NCBI GenBank assembly: GCA_051649245.1
Contig: JBOFGS010000024.1
Location: 31,465-95,464, forward strand
DNA length: 64,000 bases
DNA from: Brevinema_A sp051649245
GTDB taxonomy: Bacteria; Spirochaetota; Brevinematia; Brevinematales; Brevinemataceae
Reading direction: 5' to 3'
Under the pieces are notes generated by a model. The model made no database searches and was not told the origin of the DNA. It worked only from the letters and a program-made list of their open reading frames with translations. Numbering within the stretch: the stretch's first letter is position 1; each line of letters starts with the position of its first letter. A program made the translations under genes and the position numbers. Of the stretch, positions 7,904 to 16,122 are shown piece after piece.

Positions 7904-9670
7904 ATGATAAAAGTATCAGAATATATCGCTCTACGACTAAAAGAATACTACCAAATAAAACATATGTTTTTAATTACAGGTGGTGGAGCAATGCATCTTA
8001 ATGATAGTTTTGGAACACATATTCCTTATATTACCGCCCATAATGAGCAAGCTTTATCTATTATGGCAGAGGGTTATGCTCGTACATCTGATAAGTTCGC
8101 CGTTGTTAATGTAACGACAGGACCTGGTGGTTTGAACTGTCTTAATGGAGTTTTTGGACAATGGACTGATAGTGTTCCTGTTTTATACATATCTGGTCAG
8201 GTGAAATTTGCAACAACAATGGCATCATGTCCCGAAATCCCATTACGTCAATTAGGTGATCAAGAGGTAGATATCATTAATGTAGTAAAGCCTCTTACTA
8301 AATATGCAATAATAGTTACAGACCCTCTTTCTATTAAATATCATTTGGATAAGGCTATTTATGAGGCAACTCATGGTCGTAAAGGACCTGTTTGGTTAGA
8401 TATTCCTGTTGATGTTCAAGGTGCTCTTATTGATGAAACACAACTAAAAGAATTTACTATTCCTAAAGATCCTACCTATAATTGTCAAATCGATCATGTT
8501 ATTCAAAAACTGCAACAAGCTAAACGTCCATTAATCATTGCCGGTCAAGGAATTCGATTATCTGGACAACTTCCTTTATTTCTTGAGCTACTAAAAAAAA
8601 TGCAAATCCCTGTTGTTACAACTCTTAATGGGGTAGACCTTCTTCCAGAAGGTTGTCCTAATTTTGTAGGAAGGATAGGTACTATAGGTCAACGTGCAGG
8701 TAATTTTGCACTCCAAAATGCTGATTTAGTACTTTGTTTAGGAACACGTAACAACATCCGTCAAATCAGCTATAACTATGAAAATTTTGCAAAGAATGCT
8801 TATAAAATTGTTGTCGATATTGATTCTGCTGAACTTGAAAAACCTACTATTTCTCCTGATCTTAAAATCCATGCAGATTTGGCACAATTTCTTCCTTCTT
8901 TATCTCAAAAATCTTTACCTGTTATAAATTCTGAATGGCGTACATGGTGTGAAGAACGTAAGAATCACTTTTCTTTTCAAAATACAGAAGAATACAAACA
9001 AATCGGATCTGAAATTAATCCGTATTACTTCATCAAATGTTTAACATCTAAACTATCAGATAATTTTATCTCAGTTATGGCAAATGCAACGGCTTGTATT
9101 ACTTACCATCAAGTTGGTGAAATCCATGGACGGGCTTTTTCAAACTCAGGCAGTGCTTCTATGGGTTATGGTCTTCCAGCAGCTATAGGAGCTTCTATTG
9201 CTAATTCTCAAAAAAATATTATTTGTCTTGAAGGTGATGGTTCTATTATGATGAATGTCCAAGAGCTTCAAACTATAAAAGAGTACAATCTACCTATTAA
9301 AATTTTTATTATTAACAATGGAGGTTATATCTCTATTAAACAAACACAAACAAATTTGTTTAATAAAAATTTTATTGGTTGTGATGCAAAAACTCATGTA
9401 AGTACTCCTAATTTTAATGCTATAGCTAAGGCTTTTGGTCTAAACAGTGTTGTGATTTCTTCTCCTGAAAATATGACTGAACAAATTCAACAAGTTTTAA
9501 ATACTGATGGTCCTGTGTTATGCGAAGTTTGCACGGCTCAAAATTATACCTTTACCCCAAAACTTTCTGCTCGACGCTTAGATGATGGAACAATGGTATC
9601 TCCATCTTTGGAAGATATGGCTCCTTTTCTTAGTAGAGAAGAATTTGCCAAACATATAATTATTAAATAA
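7904..9670 (+). CDS. Thiamine-diphosphate enzyme, acetolactate-synthase-like (YerE-like by context)
   Basis: A 588-residue ThDP enzyme with the three-domain acetohydroxyacid-synthase layout. The activating Glu48 is in the N-terminal Pyr domain (AHNEQALSIMAEGYAR). The central domain, with GRIGTIGQR and VVDIDSAELEK, is of the type that binds FAD in AHAS and YerE. The PP domain has the GDG motif at 444-446 and NN at 471-472. In a locus making CDP-3,6-dideoxy-4-keto-hexose the attractive role is YerE: transfer of a two-carbon acetyl unit from pyruvate onto C4 to make a branched sugar. It is not a biosynthetic IlvB by context. RBS AAGGA. Confidence 0.8.
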   Translation: MIKVSEYIALRLKEYYQIKHMFLITGGGAMHLNDSFGTHIPYITAHNEQALSIMAEGYARTSDKFAVVNVTTGPGGLNCLNGVFGQWTDSVPVLYISGQVKFATTMASCPEIPLRQLGDQEVDIINVVKPLTKYAIIVTDPLSIKYHLDKAIYEATHGRKGPVWLDIPVDVQGALIDETQLKEFTIPKDPTYNCQIDHVIQKLQQAKRPLIIAGQGIRLSGQLPLFLELLKKMQIPVVTTLNGVDLLPEGCPNFVGRIGTIGQRAGNFALQNADLVLCLGTRNNIRQISYNYENFAKNAYKIVVDIDSAELEKPTISPDLKIHADLAQFLPSLSQKSLPVINSEWRTWCEERKNHFSFQNTEEYKQIGSEINPYYFIKCLTSKLSDNFISVMANATACITYHQVGEIHGRAFSNSGSASMGYGLPAAIGASIANSQKNIICLEGDGSIMMNVQELQTIKEYNLPIKIFIINNGGYISIKQTQTNLFNKNFIGCDAKTHVSTPNFNAIAKAFGLNSVVISSPENMTEQIQQVLNTDGPVLCEVCTAQNYTFTPKLSARRLDDGTMVSPSLEDMAPFLSREEFAKHIIIK

Positions 9671-9682
9671 GTAGGTAAACAT

Positions 9683-10675
9683 ATGGAACAAAAAAGACCT
9701 ATCGTGGTAGCAGGTAATGGGCCTTCATTAGCACAGATCGATTATCGTCGTCTACCTAAAGAATTTGATACCTATAGGGTGAATACATTTTTTTTAGAAG
9801 AATCCTACTATTTAGGGAAAGATGTTACTTTTTTATCTTTTGAATCACATACTTGTAACTTATTTTATCCAGTATATCAAAAAATACGAAAAGACCATGA
9901 TTATATAATTCATCATGCAGATGTAGGTTATGGATTTTTTCCAGGATGTCCTAATGATATTTCAAATCACTCAAAGGAAGCCTATCTGAATCATCCCATA
10001 TGGTATCCTCATCTAGAACGTAATAATATCGATATTTTTCATCCATTAATTCGTGAATATTATATTAATTGTTTTCGTTATACAGGTATGCTTCCATCTA
10101 CTGGTATGTGTAATATTCTGAGAGCTGTTTCTTATGGATATACTGATATTTATATTACTGGAATAGATTTTTTCGAAGAGCACAAATATGCTTTTGGCAC
10201 TGAAAATAGACCCGGTTCTCATAAGCAACCTGATTATGTGATTCAATGTGAGAAAGATACTTTATCCTTTGTACTAGAGAATTTTCCAGAAGTATCATTT
10301 TATTGTATTTCTGAAATAGGAAAACTAAAAGATATACTCCCTCTTGCTCCTATATGTAATGATAATCCCTATGTGCCTATTAATAAACCTCAATTTTATG
10401 CAAAAGAATATACTCCTAAAAAAATATATACAAAATTTCGATTTACTATTGAATTAGAAGAACAGCAAAAAGAACTTAAACAACAGGAAGAACTTAAACA
10501 ACAGGCAACACATAAAGGATTCATCCAAAAAATAAAAGCTCTTTTTATAAAAAAAGGAATGGAAGTCGAATGGAATGCCCTCAGAGAAAATATCTATTTA
10601 CGTTTGATTTATCACGCTATTAAACCTATATGGGTTTTAGCAAAATTTATATTTAGAAAAGGAGATCACGTATGA
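9683..10675 (+). CDS. GT42-family sialyltransferase (Cst-like)
   Basis: The 330-residue protein matches the Campylobacter Cst-I/Cst-II pattern I know. It has VVAGNGPSLAQIDYRRLP near residue 8, then FDTYRVNTFFLEE and YYLGKDV, later STGMCNILRAVSYGY and ITGIDF, and ends with a basic ENIYLRLIYHAIKP membrane-anchor-like segment. GT42 enzymes transfer sialic acid from CMP-sialate onto galactose-type acceptors of lipooligosaccharide. The general-base His of Cst-II does not align cleanly; the nearest candidates lie around SHKQPDYVIQC. A linker with two 18-bp repeats (10472-10507) precedes the C-terminus. It overlaps the NeuA-like gene by four bases. Confidence 0.82.
   Translation: MEQKRPIVVAGNGPSLAQIDYRRLPKEFDTYRVNTFFLEESYYLGKDVTFLSFESHTCNLFYPVYQKIRKDHDYIIHHADVGYGFFPGCPNDISNHSKEAYLNHPIWYPHLERNNIDIFHPLIREYYINCFRYTGMLPSTGMCNILRAVSYGYTDIYITGIDFFEEHKYAFGTENRPGSHKQPDYVIQCEKDTLSFVLENFPEVSFYCISEIGKLKDILPLAPICNDNPYVPINKPQFYAKEYTPKKIYTKFRFTIELEEQQKELKQQEELKQQATHKGFIQKIKALFIKKGMEVEWNALRENIYLRLIYHAIKPIWVLAKFIFRKGDHV
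10472..10507 (+). repeat. Two in-frame 18-bp tandem repeats in the GT42 gene
   Basis: The unit GAACTTAAACAACAGGAA occurs at 10472 and, with one change, at 10490. It encodes ELKQQE-type repeats in a Gln-rich linker between the catalytic and C-terminal parts. Copy number could vary without a frameshift. Confidence 0.7.
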
Positions 10676-11346
10676 AAGATACTTATACAGCAGTGATCCC
10701 TGTTCGTGCCGGATCACAACGTTTAAAAAACAAAAATATCCTGCCTTTTGGAGATAGTAATTTACTAATTCATAAAATCCAACAACTAAAACAAGTTCCT
10801 GAAATCGACCAAATTGTCGTTTCTTCAGATAGTCTGGAAATGCTAGAAATGGCTCGTTCTGAGGGTGTATCCACTCATACAAGGGATCTAATTTATGCAG
10901 ATGAAAAAACTAAAAGTTTTAATGAGGTGGTTGAATATATTGCTTCTGAAGTAGATGGAACATATCTATTATGGACGCCTTGTGTTTGTCCTATAGCAGA
11001 TAGTGCTTTATATTCACAAATTATTCAACTTTATAAAGAAAAAGTAGTTTTTTCTGAAAAATATGATTCTTTAGTATGTGTACGTGCGTTAAAAGAATAT
11101 ATTTGGGATACTGAAAAAGCTATCAACTACAACCCATCTTCCCATGTGCCCTCTCAAGATCTTCCTGATTGGTTTTGTACCGTTAACGTTATGCATATAG
11201 CTTCTAGAATAATGGCTCAGGAGTGGTGTTATTGTTATGGTAAACATCCATATTTGTATGAAGTCAATAAATTAGCTGCTATAGATATTGATGATGAATA
11301 TGACCTTGAGATAGCACATGCGATTTATAAGCATCTAAAAAAATAA
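10672..11346 (+). CDS. neuA: Acylneuraminate (nonulosonate) cytidylyltransferase
   Basis: It activates a nonulosonate with CTP to CMP-nonulosonate, the donor for the sialyltransferase encoded just upstream. The 224-residue protein has the NeuA/KdsB start AVIPVRAGSQRLKNKN (Arg12, Ser15, Lys21-Asn22), a DLIYADEKT segment, and a C-terminal AIDIDDEYDLEIA motif typical of NeuA. The strong site AAAGGAG precedes the ATG, which overlaps the end of the GT42 gene. Whether the substrate is Neu5Ac or a relative such as legionaminate cannot be told. Confidence 0.82.
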   Translation: MKDTYTAVIPVRAGSQRLKNKNILPFGDSNLLIHKIQQLKQVPEIDQIVVSSDSLEMLEMARSEGVSTHTRDLIYADEKTKSFNEVVEYIASEVDGTYLLWTPCVCPIADSALYSQIIQLYKEKVVFSEKYDSLVCVRALKEYIWDTEKAINYNPSSHVPSQDLPDWFCTVNVMHIASRIMAQEWCYCYGKHPYLYEVNKLAAIDIDDEYDLEIAHAIYKHLKK

Positions 11347-11427
11347 TAAAATTATTGTATAGATCATATGTGTACTAATTTTTATATAAATTTCATGAGT
11401 TTTTTTAGATTTGAGGAGCTTATAATA

Positions 11428-12330
11428 ATGAAAAACATTATCATTACAGGTGCAACAGGAATGTTAGGCATTTCACTGATAGAAGCACTAATCTTTCGTG
11501 GAATAAAAGTAACCACATTAATTCGTCCAAATTCAGCAAGAAAAGATACTATCCCTAACCATCCTTTAGTAACAATTATTGAATATGATTTCAATAAACT
11601 AGATGAACTAGAACTTCCTGAGAAATATGATGTGTTTTTTCACTTTGCTTGGAAAGAAACTACTCATAAAGGTCGTAACAATCCTTTATCTCAGCAAGAA
11701 AATATTTCTTTCACATTACAAAGCTTATATCTAGCACATCGTTTAGGGTGTAACTGTTTTATTGGTGCAGGATCTCAGGCAGAGTATGGAAGAGTTTCTG
11801 ATATTATTAGTCCAGATACTCCTGTTAATCCGGAAACGGCTTATGGTATTTCAAAATATGCGGCCGGTTCTTTAGGAGCAATTCTTGCTAAAGAACTGGG
11901 AATGCGCTATATTTGGACTCGTGTCTTTAGTGTTTATGGACCTCATGATGGTGCTCAAACAATGATTTCAACATGTATTCATAAATTAAAAAACAATGAA
12001 GTTATGGAACTTACTCGTTGTGAACAGCTTTGGGATTATCTTTATGAAGAAGACTGTGCAAAAGCTTTTATTGCAATTGCCGAAAAAGGACAAGATCAAT
12101 CAGTTTATTGTATTGGTAGTGGACAAGCTCGTCCTTTAAAAGAATATGTGTTGGCTATTGCTAAGATGCTTGGCAAAGAATCTTTATTAAAAATAGGAGC
12201 TAAGCCTTATACGGAACATCAAATAATGCATCTTCAAGCAGATATAACTTCTCTAACAAAAGATACAGGTTTTATTCCTTCTATTTCTTTTGAAAATTCG
12301 CTAAAATTATTCCCAAACTTACTTATTTAA
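11428..12330 (+). CDS. NDP-sugar epimerase/4-reductase (extended SDR)
   Basis: A 300-residue extended SDR. It has the Rossmann motif TGATGMLG (Gly8, Gly11, Gly14), GAGSQAEYG around 113-121 and the catalytic Tyr139-x-x-x-Lys143 (AYGISKYAAG). It resembles the abequose, paratose and yersiniose ketoreductases that finish CDP-3,6-dideoxyhexoses. With rfbFGH and the ThDP enzyme upstream, reduction of the CDP-keto sugar is the likely role. I start at ATG 11428, which has GAGGAG nine bases before it; an in-frame start at 11368 has no ribosome site. It is the last gene of the locus. Confidence 0.75.
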   Translation: MKNIIITGATGMLGISLIEALIFRGIKVTTLIRPNSARKDTIPNHPLVTIIEYDFNKLDELELPEKYDVFFHFAWKETTHKGRNNPLSQQENISFTLQSLYLAHRLGCNCFIGAGSQAEYGRVSDIISPDTPVNPETAYGISKYAAGSLGAILAKELGMRYIWTRVFSVYGPHDGAQTMISTCIHKLKNNEVMELTRCEQLWDYLYEEDCAKAFIAIAEKGQDQSVYCIGSGQARPLKEYVLAIAKMLGKESLLKIGAKPYTEHQIMHLQADITSLTKDTGFIPSISFENSLKLFPNLLI

Positions 12331-12369
12331 GAAAGTTTAAATAGATAATTTAACTTATCTTTCTTTTTT
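12329..12369 (+). terminator. Terminator after the surface-sugar locus
   Basis: Arms AAGAAAG (12329-12335) and CTTTCTT (12359-12365) run into six Ts. The inner part pairs only partly. Confidence 0.5.
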
Positions 12370-12417
12370 AAGTGAAAATAGAAAATCTTTATTATTGATG
12401 AATAACAGTTACTTCTC

Positions 12418-12438
12418 GCACCCGTTCGGGTGCTTTTT
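12418..12438 (+). terminator. Compact GC-rich terminator
   Basis: GCACCC, loop GTTC, GGGTGC, then TTTTT. It is a textbook intrinsic terminator and stands out as GC-rich in this AT-rich DNA. It backs up the preceding hairpin. Confidence 0.85.
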
Positions 12439-12561
12439 CTATATTGGGAAGAACTATAAAAGTTTATCAAAGATAGCTATAGTAATTATTAAGAACAAAC
12501 TGGAATGGGAATTTATTTTTTTGATCTTTTTTATAAAATTATTCAATACACAAAATCATTC

Positions 12562-12589
12562 TTGACAGAAAAATTAAAAAAGTTATAAT
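12562..12589 (+). promoter_or_regulatory. Promoter of the SDR/RibD-like/permease cassette
   Basis: TTGACA (12562-12567) and TATAAT (12584-12589) with a 16-bp spacer. The bases around it resemble those at 15915-15960, before the downstream copy of the direct repeat. Confidence 0.7.
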
Positions 12590-12629
12590 ATAAAAATATT
12601 TAATCACAAACATCTAAGAATTATTATAT

Positions 12630-12668
12630 TATAAAAAATGAGATATCAATTTGCAAGGTATATAAATA
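12630..12668 (+). repeat. 39-bp direct repeat, left copy
   Basis: This 39-bp stretch recurs at 15952-15990 with one mismatch (A versus T), so the two copies bracket the three-gene cassette. The repeat includes an ATG (12638) reading MRYQFARYINR and then stop at 12671-12673. The copies lie 3322 bp apart. Recombination between them would remove the cassette cleanly. Confidence 0.85.
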
Positions 12669-12685
12669 GATAAAACGGGGGAGTT

Positions 12686-13414
12686 ATGAAACTTAAAAAT
12701 AGAGTTGCGTTAATAACAGGTGCTAGTTCAGGAATTGGGGAGGGAGTAGCAAAAAGATTTTTAGAAGAGGGAGCATGTGTTGTTGGATGTGGTACTAGAG
12801 AATCTTCTTCAATTAATCATAAAAATTATGTTTATATTCAAGCTGATATTACAGATTTTTCTTCAATGGTTAGAGTAGTAGAATTGACTAAAGAGAAATT
12901 TGGTAAATTAGATTCTGTAGTTCATTCAGCTGGAGCTACTTTTATAGGAAATTTAGAACAAACTTCTACAGAATTGTTTAAGAAACAACTTGATATCAAT
13001 GTCACAGGTTCATTTAATGTGTGCAAAGCAGCAATAGCGGAATTAAAAGAACATAAAGGAACAATAGTAAATATAGCATCTGACTTAGGGATAAAACCTA
13101 TTCCTGAAAGAATCGCGTATTGTGCGTCAAAAGCTGCAACTATTATGTTAACAAAAAGTATAGCTCTAGAATATGCTCCATTTATAAGAGCAAACTGTAT
13201 TCTCCCAGGATTAGTTGAAACTCCTATGATAAAAGACAGATTTGATAGCTGTGAAAATCCTGACAGCCTTAGAGAAGAAATGGCTAATTTATATATATTA
13301 AAAAGAATGGGTACATTAGATGATATGAGCAATGCAGCAGTATTTTTAACAAGCGAAGAATCAAGTTTTATTACAGGATGTGAACTACCTGTATGTGGTG
13401 GAGGACAAATATAA
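12686..13414 (+). CDS. Short-chain dehydrogenase/reductase, first gene of the cassette
   Basis: A 242-residue classical SDR: TGASSGIG at 11-18, catalytic Ser132, Tyr145 and Lys149 (AYCASKAA), and a C-terminal GGGQI end as in FabG-like enzymes. A strong purine-rich site, GGGGGAG, precedes the ATG. Its last base is the first base of the next start (TAATG). Arginine is almost only AGA here, unlike the CGT/CGA mix of the rfb genes, which suggests a different origin. The substrate is unknown. The linked RibD-like reductase and purine-type permease hint at a heterocyclic compound. Confidence 0.85.
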   Translation: MKLKNRVALITGASSGIGEGVAKRFLEEGACVVGCGTRESSSINHKNYVYIQADITDFSSMVRVVELTKEKFGKLDSVVHSAGATFIGNLEQTSTELFKKQLDINVTGSFNVCKAAIAELKEHKGTIVNIASDLGIKPIPERIAYCASKAATIMLTKSIALEYAPFIRANCILPGLVETPMIKDRFDSCENPDSLREEMANLYILKRMGTLDDMSNAAVFLTSEESSFITGCELPVCGGGQI

Positions 13415-14400
13415 TGAATACATTAGTGAAAATACCTTATGACTATAAAAAAATAAAATTAAATAATATATTTGAAAATAGTATTTTAGAGAAATATACA
13501 AGCTCAAAAATTCAAACAGAGAACTCTAAATTTGTTTTTGGAGATTTAAAATTTCCAAAAGATTTACCAGAAAATAGACCATATACCATATCTTCTTTTG
13601 TAACGTCAATCGATGGAAAAATAGCTTTTTTAGACGCTCCAGAAGGACCATTTATTGCTAAAAAAAATTTTTTAGATCCTACAGGAGCTGATGCGGATTT
13701 TTGGATTCTAAACTTGATGAGAGCAAATGCAGATGGAATTATCATTGGAGCTGGAACAATGCGACAAGAGGCTGATATGACTGCACATGTATTTGATGCA
13801 GAGTTAGAAAAAAAGAGAGTTGAAGTAGGAAAAAATGCTATTCCATATAATATCATTTCATCCTTAGATGGTAGTGATATCCCTTTTGATCATATGCTTT
13901 TTAAGAGTGGTGTTCCAATTATTATTAATACTTCTCAAAAAGGTTATGAAAGCATAAAGAACAGTTTAGCAAGACCGTTTTTTTTAATAGAAATTCCTAA
14001 AAATCATGAAATAAAAAAAGCTGATATAGAAAATTTAATATTAAATAATAAAAATACTGATAAAATTCCTGTAATAGTTACTGGAGAAGGAAGATATACG
14101 GATACTAACTCATTATTTAAAGTTTTAAAATATATGGGAATTGATCGATTATTAGTAGAATCTCCATCATATGTACACCATCTCATATCAGAAGCTAAAT
14201 TAGATGAAATAATATTAAATTATTCAACAGTTTATATAGGTGGAAATGCCATAAGTTTAGGAAATAATATGAACTCTTTTACATCAGAAAATCATCCACA
14301 TACAGAAATTCTGACGTTGCACATGCATTCTCCAAGTTTTTTATATTTCAGACATAAATTTAATTATGAATTTTACAAAGGACAGGTGAAAAATGCTTAA
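13414..14400 (+). CDS. RibD C-terminal/dihydrofolate-reductase-like protein
   Basis: A 328-residue protein with a RibD_C/DHFR-like NADPH-binding fold. It shows RPYTISSFVTSIDGKIA, then RANADGIIIGAGTMRQE, and later VTGEGRY and DRLLVESPS. The RibD deaminase domain is absent. Relatives reduce pyrimidine or pterin-like rings, but this long stand-alone form is not one I can name. The start overlaps the SDR stop by one base and has GGAGGAC before it. Its end overlaps the permease by eight bases, so the three genes are one translational unit. Confidence 0.75.
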   Translation: MNTLVKIPYDYKKIKLNNIFENSILEKYTSSKIQTENSKFVFGDLKFPKDLPENRPYTISSFVTSIDGKIAFLDAPEGPFIAKKNFLDPTGADADFWILNLMRANADGIIIGAGTMRQEADMTAHVFDAELEKKRVEVGKNAIPYNIISSLDGSDIPFDHMLFKSGVPIIINTSQKGYESIKNSLARPFFLIEIPKNHEIKKADIENLILNNKNTDKIPVIVTGEGRYTDTNSLFKVLKYMGIDRLLVESPSYVHHLISEAKLDEIILNYSTVYIGGNAISLGNNMNSFTSENHPHTEILTLHMHSPSFLYFRHKFNYEFYKGQVKNA

Positions 14401-15817
14401 GTTTAGGCGTGGTGATATTGATGCTACATTTGGGGTTCTTTTTGATGGCATCGTTAAAGTGATTGCAAGTATTGGTATTATGAGTAATCTTATTGGATTT
14501 GATAAAGGACTGATTTTTACAAAAATAATTCCAGGAGTTTGTTTAACTATTGCGTTAGGGCAATTATTTGTTTGGAAATTATCTAGTGATTTAAAAAAAA
14601 GAGAGAACAGAGATGATATAGTAGCATTGCCTACAGCAGTTACAGCTGGAAGATTATTTGTATTTCTTTTTTCAATAATGTTGCCTATTTATGTTCAAAC
14701 AAAAGACCCAATCCTTGCTCTCGCTGCTGGAATAGGAGCTAATATAATCTCCAGTATTTTGTCCATATTAATTGCTTTTATCTCTCCTTTTTTATTAAAA
14801 ATCATCCCAAATGTTGCTATTTTTGGTGGTTTGGTTGGGGGATCTTTAGCTTGGTTGACATTTGCATCATTAAAAGATATGTTTGTTTATCCAGAGATTG
14901 CATTTGTTTGTCTATTTATTATTCTCATCATTAATTTTGGAAGAATAAAAACAAAAATACCACCTGTTTTAATTTCTATATTTGCTGGAATTATTGTAGG
15001 AGTAGTGACAAAAGTGATTACTCCAGAAAGTATTTTTATCACTTTTGAAAATATTGGGTTCAATACCGTTAAATTTGGTTTTTCATCTATTCCTCAAGGA
15101 ATTATGTTATCTTTAAAATATATATCTATCATTTTTGCTTGGAGCTTACTAGAATCTATTGTTAGTATTCAAGGAGTTCAACAAGCAATATCAGTGGGAG
15201 ATAATTTTAATATAACAAAAACTTTAGTAGGAGTAAATGTAATATCATTGATTTCAGCATTGTTTTTCAATCCATTTCCAATAGGAATCACTTGGGGTTA
15301 TCCTACATGGAAAGAAGTTAAAGCAACATCAAATTATGCATTAATTATTGCTTTTATCTATCTGTTTTTAGGAATAACAGGTTTGATAGCAGTCGTTACA
15401 GCAATCATTCCAATATCAGCAGTATTACCAATTTTAATTTTTATAGGATTGATGTCTTTTCAAGGAACTTTAGCAAATACCGAGTCAAAATATTTTGGGG
15501 CAATCGCTTTAGCTATGGTATTTCCAATAATAGAGTTCTTTGGGGGAGTAGCTGGTAATAATATGCCCGAATCTTTAAATATTTTAATGTATGGATCTAT
15601 GATAGTATCTATTATTTGGGCAAGTATAGTTTCTTTGGCTATAGATGGAGAATTTAAAAAAATGAGTTTGTTTTTTGTAGGAGGAGCTGCATGCACATTT
15701 TTTGGTTTAATTCATTCGCCTATTTTAAAAATTAATGCTAATTTATCTCTGACCTTATGTTATTTATTGTTAGCTTTTATATTTTATTTCTTTAGAAATA
15801 AATTTATCGTAGATTAA
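14393..15817 (+). CDS. NCS2/AzgA-type permease of unknown substrate
   Basis: A 474-residue integral membrane protein with about 12-14 hydrophobic segments. It starts with FRRGDIDATFGVLFDG, a signature of a poorly studied branch of the xanthine/uracil/adenine permease superfamily, and continues with LPTAVTAGRLF. Later charged loops include TWGYPTWKEV and AGNNMPESL. By family it should import a nucleobase-like or vitamin-like compound. In the cassette it would deliver the substrate of the two reductases. It starts inside the preceding gene. Confidence 0.75.
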   Translation: MLKFRRGDIDATFGVLFDGIVKVIASIGIMSNLIGFDKGLIFTKIIPGVCLTIALGQLFVWKLSSDLKKRENRDDIVALPTAVTAGRLFVFLFSIMLPIYVQTKDPILALAAGIGANIISSILSILIAFISPFLLKIIPNVAIFGGLVGGSLAWLTFASLKDMFVYPEIAFVCLFIILIINFGRIKTKIPPVLISIFAGIIVGVVTKVITPESIFITFENIGFNTVKFGFSSIPQGIMLSLKYISIIFAWSLLESIVSIQGVQQAISVGDNFNITKTLVGVNVISLISALFFNPFPIGITWGYPTWKEVKATSNYALIIAFIYLFLGITGLIAVVTAIIPISAVLPILIFIGLMSFQGTLANTESKYFGAIALAMVFPIIEFFGGVAGNNMPESLNILMYGSMIVSIIWASIVSLAIDGEFKKMSLFFVGGAACTFFGLIHSPILKINANLSLTLCYLLLAFIFYFFRNKFIVD

Positions 15818-15923
15818 ATAATATTTTAAATAAGCTCAATGTGTCCACAAATAGATTATAGAACATATCTTGTTATATCTTGTCACAATAGTAATTTAAG
15901 CAAAGTAAAACTCATTAAAATCA

Positions 15924-15952
15924 TTGACAAAAAAAAATAAAAAAATTATAAT
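15924..15952 (+). promoter_or_regulatory. Promoter before the outer-membrane protein gene
   Basis: TTGACA (15924-15929), 17 bp, TATAAT (15947-15952). The predicted start point falls on or next to ATG 15960, so a transcript from here would begin leaderless at the MRYQFA frame. It probably also drives the gene at 16123. Confidence 0.65.
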
Positions 15953-15990
15953 ATAAAAAATGAGATATCAATTTGCATGGTATATAAATA
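15952..15990 (+). repeat. 39-bp direct repeat, right copy
   Basis: It matches 12630-12668 at 38 of 39 positions. Here the -10 box abuts the repeat directly, whereas the left copy lies about 40 bp from its promoter. Confidence 0.85.
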
Positions 15991-16122
15991 AAATAGATGA
16001 ATTAACTCTATACTATACAACATAGAATCTCAGAAAAAAAAATAACTATCGAGATCGATTAAATAAATTTAATGAACATTTAGGTTTGATACCTGAAGAA
16101 ATATTTTATATAAGAGTGTTTC

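Larger units (their letters stand above)
15818..16122 (+). other. Intergenic: promoter, right repeat copy and a fossil frame
   Basis: No obvious terminator follows the permease. The stretch holds the promoter at 15924-15952, the right 39-bp repeat, and a frame from ATG 15960 that stops at 16023 (21 codons). That frame then stays open through readable residues (NNYRDRLNKFNEHLGLIPEE) into the next gene in another frame. This looks like a dead small gene whose first codons were copied to the other side of the cassette. Confidence 0.5.

Noticed and set aside
12922..13332. 136-codon frame on the minus strand opposite the cassette SDR
   Set aside because: It lies entirely within a gene with full SDR motifs on the other strand and has no ribosome site or recognisable domain; a shadow frame.
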